A DNA stretch of 7,639 bases from Rhodospirillales bacterium (GCA_013205335.1 JABMNB010000132.1:1-7639), one strand, 5' to 3'; shown: positions 1 through 6,096, counted from the stretch's first letter. Notes: generated by a model not told the origin, from the letters alone. Made by a program: numbers and translations.

Positions 1-84
1 CTCGTCGCCCTGCGACATCAGTTTACCGTCCTGCGCCGGCAACACCCTGGCCTGCACCATCGCTACGTGCGTCGGGCGACCTGA
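1..84 (+). pseudogene. Transposase/integrase-like fragment (partial, runs off left edge)
   Basis: Frame 1 is open from the window edge to a TGA at 82-84 and gives 27 residues. They begin LVALRHQFTVLRRQ, close to the 'ALRHQL-VLQR' segment found near the N-terminus of many integrase-core (rve-type) transposases. In those proteins the segment is followed by several hundred residues of catalytic domain. Here a stop comes about 13 residues later, so nothing catalytic can follow in this frame. It is most simply a truncated insertion-sequence remnant. The stretch is short and the match is from memory of the family motif, so a chance resemblance is possible. Confidence 0.35.
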
Positions 85-296
85 ACTGTTTGGAGTGACC
101 GAACCTATATCGCCGTCGCGGTGAGGTCGTCGTCGCGGTTCGCTATTGTGTCACTCGGAGGCAGGCGCGCTGGGAACCCTTGCAGGGAGACTGGCGCGCG
201 CGCGAGCAGCGCTCTGGACCACTGCCGGATATCGGCGGTCGCGATCTTCAACCCGCAAACCGATTTCATGGCTGTATCGATCTTGAGCATGGACAG

Positions 297-608
297 CTAC
301 TTCTTCCTTCGCAGCTTCACCGCAGCGGCCAGTGTCGCCACGCCATCGCGCAGCGCCCCGAGATGCGACTCGTCGAGCGGCTCCTGCGAGGCCAGACCCT
401 GGCCGATCTCTTTCAGCAGGTCGGCCAGAAGATAGTAGTGCAGATGAACGGCGATCTCGCGCCGTTCCTCGCCCGTGCGAATCAGACGCAGCAGGACCTC
501 GTCGGCTTCGACCTTCACGTCGAACGAGGACTCGCGCCCGAACGCGCCCATGTAGGTCTTGTCCGGAAAATCGACCGAGACTTCGGCCTTGTCGGTGATG
601 GATTTCAT
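297..608 (-). CDS. Conserved hypothetical protein, 103 aa
   Basis: This frame encodes a 103-residue soluble, charged protein with no signal peptide or membrane segment. It starts MKSITDKAEVSVDFPDK, has a central predicted-helical block containing VHLHYYLLADLLKEIG, and ends in a basic tail (KLRRKK). The ATG is preceded by AGGATC about 5 bases upstream, a plausible ribosome binding site, and codon third positions are G/C-rich. It resembles small uncharacterised alphaproteobacterial proteins, but I cannot name a domain or assign a function. It is divergent from the HicB-like gene at 813, with about 200 bases between them. No co-directional partner is confidently seen downstream. Confidence 0.7.
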   Translation of the reverse strand: MKSITDKAEVSVDFPDKTYMGAFGRESSFDVKVEADEVLLRLIRTGEERREIAVHLHYYLLADLLKEIGQGLASQEPLDESHLGALRDGVATLAAAVKLRRKK

Positions 609-639
609 GCGGTGATCCTAGACGCTTCATCGCGGTGCG

Positions 640-657
640 GTTTGACATGGCGCAAAC
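640..657. promoter_or_regulatory. Inverted repeat in the divergent intergenic region
   Basis: GTTTG at 640-644 and CAAAC at 653-657 form a perfect 5-bp inverted repeat separated by 8 bases, with partly matching GC flanks. It lies between two divergent genes (minus-strand start at 608, plus-strand start at 813), a common place for an operator. The left arm overlaps a TTGACA hexamer at 642-647, but no convincing -10 element follows on the plus strand. A 5-bp arm pair can occur by chance, so this is only a candidate site. Confidence 0.15.
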
Positions 658-812
658 GCCGGGAACTGGGCGGCAGAGGTTCGGAGGGAATGATTAGCTC
701 GCACCACTCCAACGGAGCCGACTTTCCCCCGGACGGACCTCGCTTGGTTCCCTACCCGCGGCCGCCTGCTCTCTGAGGCATTGGCGCCTGTAACCATGCA
801 GGAGGAGGCCGC

Positions 813-1058
813 GTGACCGTTGGATATCTTGTGACGGCTACCGGACCCGGCGACGAATGGCAGGCCGTTTGTCCCGCGCCGTGCCATCATGGCGCTGTGA
901 TCGGCGGCGAGACCCGCGAAGATGCGCTCTCCCATATCAGGAATGCGATCATCATGATCCTGGCGGAGATGGGACTGAACGGCGTTTCGCCGCCGGCCGA
1001 CGAGCCGGTTCCTGACAGCGTCGTCCTGACCCTCGCGACAGAGGGGAAGGCGGAATAG
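813..1058 (+). CDS. HicB-family antitoxin-like protein, no HicA partner seen
   Basis: This frame encodes an 81-residue protein starting at GTG. The ribosome binding site is excellent: GGAGGAGG at 801-808, 4 bases before the start. The fold signature is the HicB-type partial RNase H fold. An N-terminal strand (VGYLVTATGPGDEWQAVCPA) is followed by the characteristic GGETREDALSHIRNAIIMIL helix segment (residues about 31-50). A short tail ends at residue 81 with no obvious C-terminal DNA-binding domain. In type II toxin-antitoxin systems HicB neutralises the HicA mRNA interferase. No HicA-like dsRBD frame of about 60-80 residues is visible on either side, and the downstream DNA is an antisense HNH remnant. 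It could be an orphan antitoxin or a stand-alone HicB-fold protein. Confidence 0.7.
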   Translation: MTVGYLVTATGPGDEWQAVCPAPCHHGAVIGGETREDALSHIRNAIIMILAEMGLNGVSPPADEPVPDSVVLTLATEGKAE

Positions 1059-1097
1059 GATGGCGATCAACCTCGTCATCGCCGTTACAGACGGAGC

Positions 1098-1487
1098 CTC
1101 GGCCGAAAGCGCACGGCCGCTCCAGACGCAATGCAGTTTGCCAGACTCAATGAGCCTGACGGCTTGTTCTCCGGCGATCCGGACATCGCTGCTTGGCTCC
1201 GACCACGTCATCGCCGCATCGATCATGACTTCCGACAGCTTCCGTCCTTGCTTCTCGGCGTAGCCGGCCATCAGCCTCGATCATTCAGCGATGAACGCCG
1301 GCTCGATCCATACGTAGAAACGCTGAAGAGCACGCCATAGATGCCGTGGGACGAGCAGTTCGCCAAAGCGGGCAAGACAGGCCTCCTTCAAATGGATTGT
1401 CACTGGACCTGAAACCCGCCCTATCCGCTTGACAGGAAAGACAGGACCTCCGCCGGGATAGGTCATGTAATGCGCCGGCAACGGCAG
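1098..1487 (-). pseudogene. HNH endonuclease domain protein remnant with internal stop
   Basis: On the minus strand, 1487 down to 1284 encodes a block including AHYMTYPGGGPVFPV and PRHLWRALQRFYVWIEPAF. The same frame continues after a TGA at 1283-1281 with SRLMAGYAEKQGRKL and then LHCVWSGRALS, ending near 1098. These blocks are in the order and spacing of a family of HNH endonuclease domain proteins, where CVWSGR-L is followed by an IDHC-x-PW core. The residue expected at the TGA is Trp (E-W-S-R-L), so one TGG-to-TGA change explains the interruption. The IDHC/HNH core is absent in all three frames below 1098, where the region gives way to DNA antisense to the HicB-like gene. The 5' side is also cut off by stops at 1488-1490 and 1497-1499. 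It is very unlikely to make an active nuclease. Family assignment is from remembered motifs. Confidence 0.6.
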
Positions 1488-1496
1488 TCAGGAGAT

Positions 1497-1820
1497 TCAT
1501 GCCGGAAAGCACGCAAACACCGGGCTTCTCATCGGCCCCGACTGGGCCCGGAGACAGTTGTCGCAGTAGGTAATGGTGGCGGAAACGCAACCGTGCGCGG
1601 CCACCGGCCTGACGCGACGCGAGAGACTCACCTCGTGCACAAGCGCGCGGTCGAAGGCAACGAGGCAGGCCGCGTCTCCCTGCGGTTTGGGGGCGGCGAC
1701 GTCGCTCCCGCCGATGATGCAGAGTGGCGCACCGGCGACGCCCAACGCACCCGGGCGGGCGCCAGACGCCCCTTCGGGTTCCCCAGTCAGTAAAGTCCAA
1801 ACTCCTGGGACCGGCCCCAT
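1497..1820 (-). CDS. Unrecognised ORF, possibly a gene remnant, 107 aa
   Basis: This minus-strand frame gives 107 residues including a hydrophobic block (APLCIIGGSDVAAPKP) and a Cys-containing block (CVSATITYCDNC). Codons from about 1740 down to 1530 favour G/C in the third position, as in the real genes of the window, which is why it is listed. There is no clear ribosome binding site at the ATG at 1820. The frame is the same as the HNH remnant downstream, with two stops (1497-1499 and 1488-1490) and one sense codon between them. It could be a small gene, a decayed 5' extension of that remnant, or a chance open frame. I recognise no domain and assign no function. Confidence 0.2.
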   Translation of the reverse strand: MGPVPGVWTLLTGEPEGASGARPGALGVAGAPLCIIGGSDVAAPKPQGDAACLVAFDRALVHEVSLSRRVRPVAAHGCVSATITYCDNCLRAQSGPMRSPVFACFPA

Positions 1821-1847
1821 TCAGGCCTGCCATGCCGACAGCGTGGC

Positions 1848-1876
1848 TTGATCCCGCCACACATCGTCGCATAGCC
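1848..1876 (+). promoter_or_regulatory. Weak sigma-70-like promoter candidate for the TRAP operon
   Basis: TTGATC at 1848-1853 resembles a -35 element (TTGACA). Seventeen bases later ATAGCC at 1871-1876 is a poor -10 element. The pair lies 35-63 bases before the dctP start, a suitable position. The -10 match is weak and alphaproteobacterial promoters are degenerate, so this is a positional guess. Confidence 0.15.
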
Positions 1877-1910
1877 TGCGGACAACAAAACACGAAGGGG
1901 CGGAGACACC

Positions 1911-2987
1911 ATGGATCGCAGGCAGTTCATCGGCGCATCGGCTGCAGCCGGGCTCGTCGCATTTGGCGGCACCAACGCTGCGCGGGCGCAGCAGATCCTG
2001 AAGTTCACGATCACCTGCGGCCACCCGCCGGTGTTCAATTGGGTCAAGGTGCTCGACGAGACGTTCCTCGGCACGATCGACCGCGAGCTCGCCGCCGCCG
2101 GCTCGCCGGTGAAGATCGAATGGACCAAGGCCTATGGCGGCACCGTGGCGAAGCTCGGTGCCGAGAGCGATGCGCTCAAGACCTCCGTGTCCGATGCAGG
2201 CCTCGTGTCGCAGATCTTCGAAGCCGCCAAGTTCCCGCTGCAGCAAGTGACGCTGCAGGTACCGTTCGGTTCGCCGGACATCTCGACCATCAGCGGCATC
2301 GTCCAGAAGCTGAACGGGCAGTTCACCGAGATGAACGACGCCTGGTCGAAGAACAACATGATGGTGCTGGGTATCGTCGCCATCGACGGTTACCAGCTCG
2401 TCACGAACTTTCCGGTGAATTCCGCCGCCGACCTCGCGGGCAAGAAGATCTTCGTACCGGGGCCGATCGCCAACTGGCTGCAGGGCACCGGGGCGGTCGC
2501 CGTCGCCGGCAACCTCAACACCTACTACAATGGCATCCAGACCGGTGTGGCGCAGGGCGCGATCGTGTCGATGTCGCCGGTCTGGTCGGCCAAGCTGCAT
2601 GAAGTCGCGCCGCACATCACCCTTTGCAATCTCGGCGCCCAGTACACCGGGTCGCTCGCCTTCAACCTGCGCAGCTTCCAGAAGCTGCCGCCGGTCGCAC
2701 AAGAGGCCGTGCGCAAGGCGGGCAAAGCCTATGACGCCGAATTCGCCAAGACCCAGACGGCTCTCGCGGAGGAGGCGGTGAAGAACCTGCGGGCCGCCGG
2801 CGCCAACGTTACGACCCTGCCGGAAGCCGAGCGGGCGAAGTGGGCGGCAATGCTGCCCAACCTGCCGGATGCCTGGGCAAGCCAGCTCGAGAAGCAGGGC
2901 GTCAAGTCCGCCCGCCCGCTGGTCAACGCCTATATCGAGGCGCTGAAGGCCGCAGGCGTCAAGCCGGTGCGGGACTGGAAGGCCTGA
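1911..2987 (+). CDS. dctP: TRAP transporter periplasmic solute-binding protein (DctP family)
   Basis: This 358-residue protein is the extracytoplasmic receptor that captures the substrate for the DctQ-DctM membrane complex. The ATG is preceded by AAGGGGCGGAG, a good ribosome binding site. The N-terminus MDRRQFIGAS has a twin-arginine motif, a hydrophobic stretch (residues about 8-20) and an ARA-Q site near residue 26, suggesting Tat export folded into the periplasm. Length and layout fit DctP. They include an N-terminal lobe with KAYGGTVAKLGAESDAL (about 73-89), the hinge/binding segment DLAGKKIFVPGP (174-185), and YNGIQTGVAQGAI (206-218), the counterpart of the family's 'ALQTGVVDG'. Most carboxylate-binding DctP proteins read K-x-R-V-P in the hinge segment; here the Arg position is Phe181, so the ligand may differ. 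It is the first gene of the operon, with dctQ 4 bases downstream. No regulator is adjacent. Substrate is unknown. Confidence 0.93.
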   Translation: MDRRQFIGASAAAGLVAFGGTNAARAQQILKFTITCGHPPVFNWVKVLDETFLGTIDRELAAAGSPVKIEWTKAYGGTVAKLGAESDALKTSVSDAGLVSQIFEAAKFPLQQVTLQVPFGSPDISTISGIVQKLNGQFTEMNDAWSKNNMMVLGIVAIDGYQLVTNFPVNSAADLAGKKIFVPGPIANWLQGTGAVAVAGNLNTYYNGIQTGVAQGAIVSMSPVWSAKLHEVAPHITLCNLGAQYTGSLAFNLRSFQKLPPVAQEAVRKAGKAYDAEFAKTQTALAEEAVKNLRAAGANVTTLPEAERAKWAAMLPNLPDAWASQLEKQGVKSARPLVNAYIEALKAAGVKPVRDWKA

Positions 2988-2991
2988 GGCC

Positions 2992-3552
2992 GTGGAACTG
3001 GAAACCGGCGTCGACAGCGCCGGAAAGGCCGATTCCTACGGGCAGCCCCAGCCGTTTCGCCTGGACCAGATCACCGGCGTCATGAACGCGCTGGGGACGA
3101 TGGGCATCTTCGGGCTGCTGGTGCTGATCAACGTCGACATCGTCGGCCGCTCCGTGTTCAACAGCCCGCTGCGCGGCACCACCGAGCTGGTGTCGCTGGC
3201 GATCGTCGGCATCGTCTTCATGCAGCTTCCCAATACGCTGTGGGCGGGCCGGTTCGTGCGGGCCGAGTTGTTGATCGACGTCGTCGTCACCCGCGCACCA
3301 CGCCTGGCCGACGTCATCCAGGGCCTGTTCCACGTCATCGGCGCGGCGATCATGGCAATCGTCGTCATGGCGGTGACGCCCGAACTCAGGTCGGCATGGG
3401 AGATCGGCGACTATGTCGGCTCGCTCGGCGACTTCACCGCGCCGACGTGGCCCATCCGCCTGATCACCGTCGTCGGCTCGGCCTTCACCTGCCTGACCTA
3501 CATCTTCCTCGCCCTTGCCGATTTCCGCAGGGCGCTTCGGGGTACGCCATGA
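2992..3552 (+). CDS. dctQ: TRAP transporter small membrane subunit (DctQ)
   Basis: This 186-residue membrane protein starts at a GTG 4 bases after the dctP stop; the ribosome binding site is weak, implying translational coupling. Four hydrophobic segments fit DctQ topology: about residues 29-49, 63-82, 107-128 and 154-176. After the first comes the family signature NVDIVGRSVFNSPLRGTTEL (residues 47-66), the usual G-R-x-x-F-N-x-P-x-x-G-T-x-E-L. DctQ forms an obligate complex with the large subunit DctM in the inner membrane and helps dock the loaded binding protein. The N-terminus carries about 25 mostly polar residues before the first membrane helix, slightly long for the family. An internal start (for example Met31) would fall inside the first helix, so the GTG is preferred. 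The 3' end overlaps dctM by 4 bases. Confidence 0.92.
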   Translation: MELETGVDSAGKADSYGQPQPFRLDQITGVMNALGTMGIFGLLVLINVDIVGRSVFNSPLRGTTELVSLAIVGIVFMQLPNTLWAGRFVRAELLIDVVVTRAPRLADVIQGLFHVIGAAIMAIVVMAVTPELRSAWEIGDYVGSLGDFTAPTWPIRLITVVGSAFTCLTYIFLALADFRRALRGTP

Positions 3553-4853
3553 CAGCGCTCGGCATCGGCATCGTCTCGCTCGCCATGATGGTCGTTCTGA
3601 TCATCGCCGGGCTGCATGTCGCCATCTCCCTGCTGCTGCTGTCCTTCGTCGGCGTCTGGCTGATGCGCGACAGTATCGACGTGGCGCTGGCGTTGATGGC
3701 GCAGGCGACCAACGATTCGATCGCCAGCCACGAGTTCGGTGTGGTGCCGCTGTTCGTCCTGATGGGCCTGCTGGTGGCGACGGCCGACCTGGGCAAGGAC
3801 ATTTTCGAGGTCGCCAACAGCATGCTTCGCCGCATCCGCGGCGGGCTGGGCGTGGCGACGGTGATGGCGAACGCCGTGTTCGCGGCCATCACCGGCATCT
3901 CGATCGCCTCGGCCGCGGTCTTCACCAAGGTTGCCGTGCCAGAGATGCTGCGCTTCGGCTTCACCCCGCGCTTTGCCACCGGCGTCGTCGCAGGCTCGTC
4001 GGTGCTGGGAATGCTGATCCCGCCCAGCCTGCTGATGATTCTCTACGCGTTCCTTTCCGAGCAGTCGGTCGGCGCCATGTTTCTCGCGGGCGTCATGCCA
4101 GGCCTCGTGCTGGCCATCGCTTTCTCTATCGCGATCGTTGCCATGGCGTGGCTGTTTCCGGGCTACGTGGGCGGCACCGCCGCAGTGAACGTGCCGGGCA
4201 TGGCGCTGCGCGAGGCGGCCGTCAAGGTGGCGCCGGTCGTCCTGCTGATCTTCGTTGTCCTGGGTGGCATCTACGGCGGCATCTTCACCGCGACCGACGC
4301 CGGAGCGGTCGGCGCGTTGGGGGCTCTGGCCCTGGCGCTCGCCAAGCGGCGCCTCACGCCCTCGATCTTCTGGAAGGTGCTGGTCGAAACCGGCCGCATC
4401 ACCGTCTCGGTGCTGTTCCTGATCATCGCCGCCAACCTCTACAGCCGGATGCTGACCCTGTCCGGCCTGCCGCAGTTCGTCGTCGAATGGATGGCGGGCC
4501 TGGGCTTCGGCGTCGCCGGCTTCCTGGCCGTCTTCATCGCGATCGTGCTGTTCCTCGGCTGCATCATCGACTCGGCGTCAATCATGCTGATCGTGCTGCC
4601 GCTGATGCTGCCGGTGGCCAAGACGCTGGGCATCGACCTGGTGTGGTTCGGCGTCATCACCGTCATCGCCGTCGAGATCGGCCTTCTGACACCGCCTTTC
4701 GGCATATCGGTCTATGTCGTGAAAAGTACGCTCAACGACCCCCGCATCACGCTCTGGGATATCTTCGCCGGTACACAGCCCTTTACGCTGATCATGTTCG
4801 TCGTGCTGTTGCTGATCATCGCCTTCCCGGGGATCGCGCTCTTCTTCAACTGA
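3549..4853 (+). CDS. dctM: TRAP transporter large permease subunit (DctM)
   Basis: This 434-residue polytopic membrane protein is the ion-coupled transport subunit of the TRAP system. The frame is open further upstream, but the ATG at 3549 is the start. It gives the usual DctM length, begins directly with a membrane helix, and overlaps the dctQ stop as ATGA, a classic coupled junction. About 10-12 hydrophobic helices are visible. Family motifs in order are GVVPLFVLMG (64-73), AITGISIASAAVFTKVAVPEM (113-133, the small-residue-rich loop linked to ion/substrate binding), GMLIPPS (154-160), GGIYGGIFTATDAGAVGA (239-256), GCIIDSASIMLIVLPLMLP (337-355) and LTPPFGISVYV (380-390). No frameshift or missing block is seen. 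In the family, uptake is driven by an ion gradient, usually Na+, not ATP. The substrate is set by dctP. Confidence 0.94.
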   Translation: MTALGIGIVSLAMMVVLIIAGLHVAISLLLLSFVGVWLMRDSIDVALALMAQATNDSIASHEFGVVPLFVLMGLLVATADLGKDIFEVANSMLRRIRGGLGVATVMANAVFAAITGISIASAAVFTKVAVPEMLRFGFTPRFATGVVAGSSVLGMLIPPSLLMILYAFLSEQSVGAMFLAGVMPGLVLAIAFSIAIVAMAWLFPGYVGGTAAVNVPGMALREAAVKVAPVVLLIFVVLGGIYGGIFTATDAGAVGALGALALALAKRRLTPSIFWKVLVETGRITVSVLFLIIAANLYSRMLTLSGLPQFVVEWMAGLGFGVAGFLAVFIAIVLFLGCIIDSASIMLIVLPLMLPVAKTLGIDLVWFGVITVIAVEIGLLTPPFGISVYVVKSTLNDPRITLWDIFAGTQPFTLIMFVVLLLIIAFPGIALFFN

Positions 4854-5289
4854 GCGAAGCGCTCCGGCGGCTTGCCTGATCGCCAGCAGCGTGACGGCGC
4901 CTCATCCCATCTCAAATCCCTCCAATCGGTGCATTTGATACCGTTTCAACAGCCGCCGGCCTGGAAGCGGTTATCGCGGGCGCATCACGCCGAAGGTGAC
5001 GCACGACCGGGTCGAGCTCGACCTTCCGCTCGCGGTCTCACGCAAGGCGGGTTGGAGGAGGATCGCTTGGAGTACTGTTCCGTTTGCTTACGTCTTGGAG
5101 ATGGCACTCAGCAACAATTGGCTATCGGCCGTCCGCGCCATAAGCCATCTTGGCGCCAGCCTGTGGCAAGCCCTACGCTCCGATTCGGCCTGCTCACGGG
5201 TTGGCCAGAGCGGCCGAATTCTCGCCCCACCGGCTGATATCAGCAGGGGCAGGCTAAGCAGCACCCCAAACGCACGAAGCACGGCGCCC
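4854..5289. other. Intergenic stretch without a confident gene
   Basis: These 436 bases separate dctM from the FGE-like gene. Plus-strand frames run through much of it, including one continuous with the FGE-like gene from a GTG at 4996. The products are Arg/Ser-rich and match nothing I know, and they would place a clear signal peptide in mid-protein. Within the stretch are an imperfect inverted repeat TTGA-N7-TCAA (4935-4949), a perfect 14-bp palindrome (5010-5023) and a Shine-Dalgarno-like GGAGGAGG (5054-5061) with no matching gene. A weak minus-strand ORF (5088-5291) is listed separately. Confidence 0.4.
5004..5023. repeat. Perfect 14-bp palindrome with a third half-site
   Basis: GGTCGAGCTCGACC at 5010-5023 is a perfect 14-bp palindrome. 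Just upstream, CGACC at 5004-5008 pairs with GGTCG at 5010-5014 around one base, so three alternating CGACC/GGTCG half-sites sit in 20 bases. It lies in the gene-poor stretch before the FGE-like gene, about 270 bases from that start. It could be a regulator operator or a chance product of GC-rich sequence; no regulator gene is nearby. Confidence 0.3.
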
Positions 5290-5291
5290 AT
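5088..5291 (-). CDS. Possible small exported protein, 67 aa (weak)
   Basis: A 67-codon minus-strand frame starts at an ATG whose bases overlap the start of the plus-strand FGE-like gene within one CATG. The N-terminus MGAVLRAFGVLLSLPLLISAGG looks like a short signal peptide or membrane anchor. The rest is basic with one Cys and no recognised domain. There is no clear ribosome binding site, and third-position GC bias is weaker than in the confident genes. A chance frame is at least as likely. Confidence 0.15.
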   Translation of the reverse strand: MGAVLRAFGVLLSLPLLISAGGARIRPLWPTREQAESERRACHRLAPRWLMARTADSQLLLSAISKT

Positions 5292-5994
5292 GATCCATTC
5301 GCGACTTACGATCGTTACCGCATCCCTTGCTGCCGCTATCGCCAGTGCCGCCCCCTCTCTCGCGCAACGGCCGGAGCCTGTGCGCATCGGTGGAATTGGC
5401 ATCGATGCGACCGAAGTGACGATCGGCCAGTACCGAGCCTTCGCCCGCACGACGTCCTTGCGAACGGCGGCCGAGCGCGAGGGCGGTGGCTTCGAATACA
5501 CCGGCGGATGGACGCGGCGGCAAGGCTGGACCTACGAGCGTCCTCAGGGCCAGCCCGGCCAGGACTCGGAGCCTGCCGTGCACGTGACCTGGGCGGAGGC
5601 CGATGCCTTCTGCCGGCATGTCGGCGGCCGGCTGCCGACCAGCGCCGAGTGGCGAAGCGCCGCCTACACCGAGCAGCGCGACCGACCGACGGACGGTTAC
5701 GTGCGGGGGCAGACCTACCCGTATCCGGTCGGCGACGCCCCCGACGGCATGAACAACAACCGTCGGGCGCACGTCGCGGTCGCGACCACCAAACGCGGCG
5801 TCAATGGACTGTACGACATGGGCGCCAATGTCTGGGAGTGGATGGCGGACCGACGCGGGGACGAGGCCCTCACCGCCGGCGGGTCCTGGTGGTACGGCCC
5901 GGCCCAGGCCCGTGCCGACGGCGCCCAGTGGAAGGCCGCCAGCTTCTACGCCGTCTATATAGGGTTTCGCTGCGCTTACGACGCTAAGGGTTGA
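5290..5994 (+). CDS. Secreted FGE-sulfatase (SUMF1-type) domain protein lacking catalytic Cys
   Basis: This 234-residue protein has an N-terminal signal peptide, residues 1-26 ending SLAQ, and one FGE-sulfatase (C-lectin-like) domain. Visible family blocks are DATEVTIGQYRAFA (39-52), EPAVHVTWAEADAFCRHVGG (94-113), RLPTSAEWRSAA (114-125), GLYDMGANVWEWMAD (173-187), GGSWWYG (197-203) and GFRCA (225-229). True formylglycine-generating enzymes have two redox Cys shortly after the GGS block. Here the segment from 197 to 227 has no Cys (W200, W201 and Y202 follow GGS), so canonical Cys-to-formylglycine conversion is unlikely. Cys-less relatives have other roles, for example PvdO in pyoverdine maturation, so the activity here is unknown. 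The frame is open back to a GTG at 4996. I chose the ATG at 5290 because the signal peptide then sits at the N-terminus, although no good ribosome binding site precedes it. It has no sulfatase neighbour, and it ends before a hairpin at 6002. Confidence 0.82.
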   Translation: MIHSRLTIVTASLAAAIASAAPSLAQRPEPVRIGGIGIDATEVTIGQYRAFARTTSLRTAAEREGGGFEYTGGWTRRQGWTYERPQGQPGQDSEPAVHVTWAEADAFCRHVGGRLPTSAEWRSAAYTEQRDRPTDGYVRGQTYPYPVGDAPDGMNNNRRAHVAVATTKRGVNGLYDMGANVWEWMADRRGDEALTAGGSWWYGPAQARADGAQWKAASFYAVYIGFRCAYDAKG

Positions 5995-6001
5995 TGCCAA
6001 C

Positions 6002-6045
6002 CCCGGGAATCGCGCCCGGGCCTCTTCGTTTCGATTGTTTCGCTT
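6002..6045 (+). terminator. Hairpin with downstream T-rich run, candidate terminator
   Basis: CCCGGG at 6002-6007 and again at 6015-6020 form a 6-bp GC stem with a 7-base loop (AATCGCG). It starts 7 bases after the FGE-like stop and is followed by CCTCTTCGTTTCGATTGTTTCGC, T-rich but interrupted. Position and stem strength fit an intrinsic terminator for the FGE-like gene. The broken T tract lowers confidence. The minus-strand gene ending at 6097 converges on the same gap, so the hairpin could also stop its transcript. Confidence 0.45.
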
Positions 6046-6096
6046 AATTCGTTTATTTCGGTTGTGGCTGCCCGAAGACGTCGCCGGGGCATCGGG

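Noticed and set aside
105..290. 61-codon minus-strand frame just downstream of the 103-aa gene
   Set aside because: It starts 6 bases after the upstream stop, so coupling is conceivable. The product has no recognisable motif, though, and the start lacks a clear ribosome binding site; there is too little to call it a gene.
1060..1263. Plus-strand frame directly after the HicB-like gene, tempting as a toxin partner
   Set aside because: Its product has no HicA features and it lies antisense to the HNH remnant, whose minus-strand motifs are much clearer. It is a shadow frame.
4852..4864. Hairpin GAGCG-AAG-CGCTC overlapping the dctM stop codon as a terminator
   Set aside because: The stem is only five base pairs and no T-rich tract follows, so it does not qualify as an intrinsic terminator.
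4935..4949. TTGA-N7-TCAA as an FNR/FixK-type box
   Set aside because: The FNR/FixK consensus needs exactly six bases between TTGA and TCAA; here there are seven, so the half-sites are out of register.
4996..5289. N-terminal extension of the FGE-like protein from the GTG at 4996
   Set aside because: The frame is open, but the added 98 residues resemble no known domain and would bury an obvious signal peptide in mid-protein.
6021..6062. Recurrent TTCG/TTTCG units after the CCCGGG hairpin as a tandem repeat
   Set aside because: The units are unevenly spaced and imperfect. They are better explained as the T-rich tail of a terminator-like region than as a real repeat array; no CRISPR-like spacing is present.
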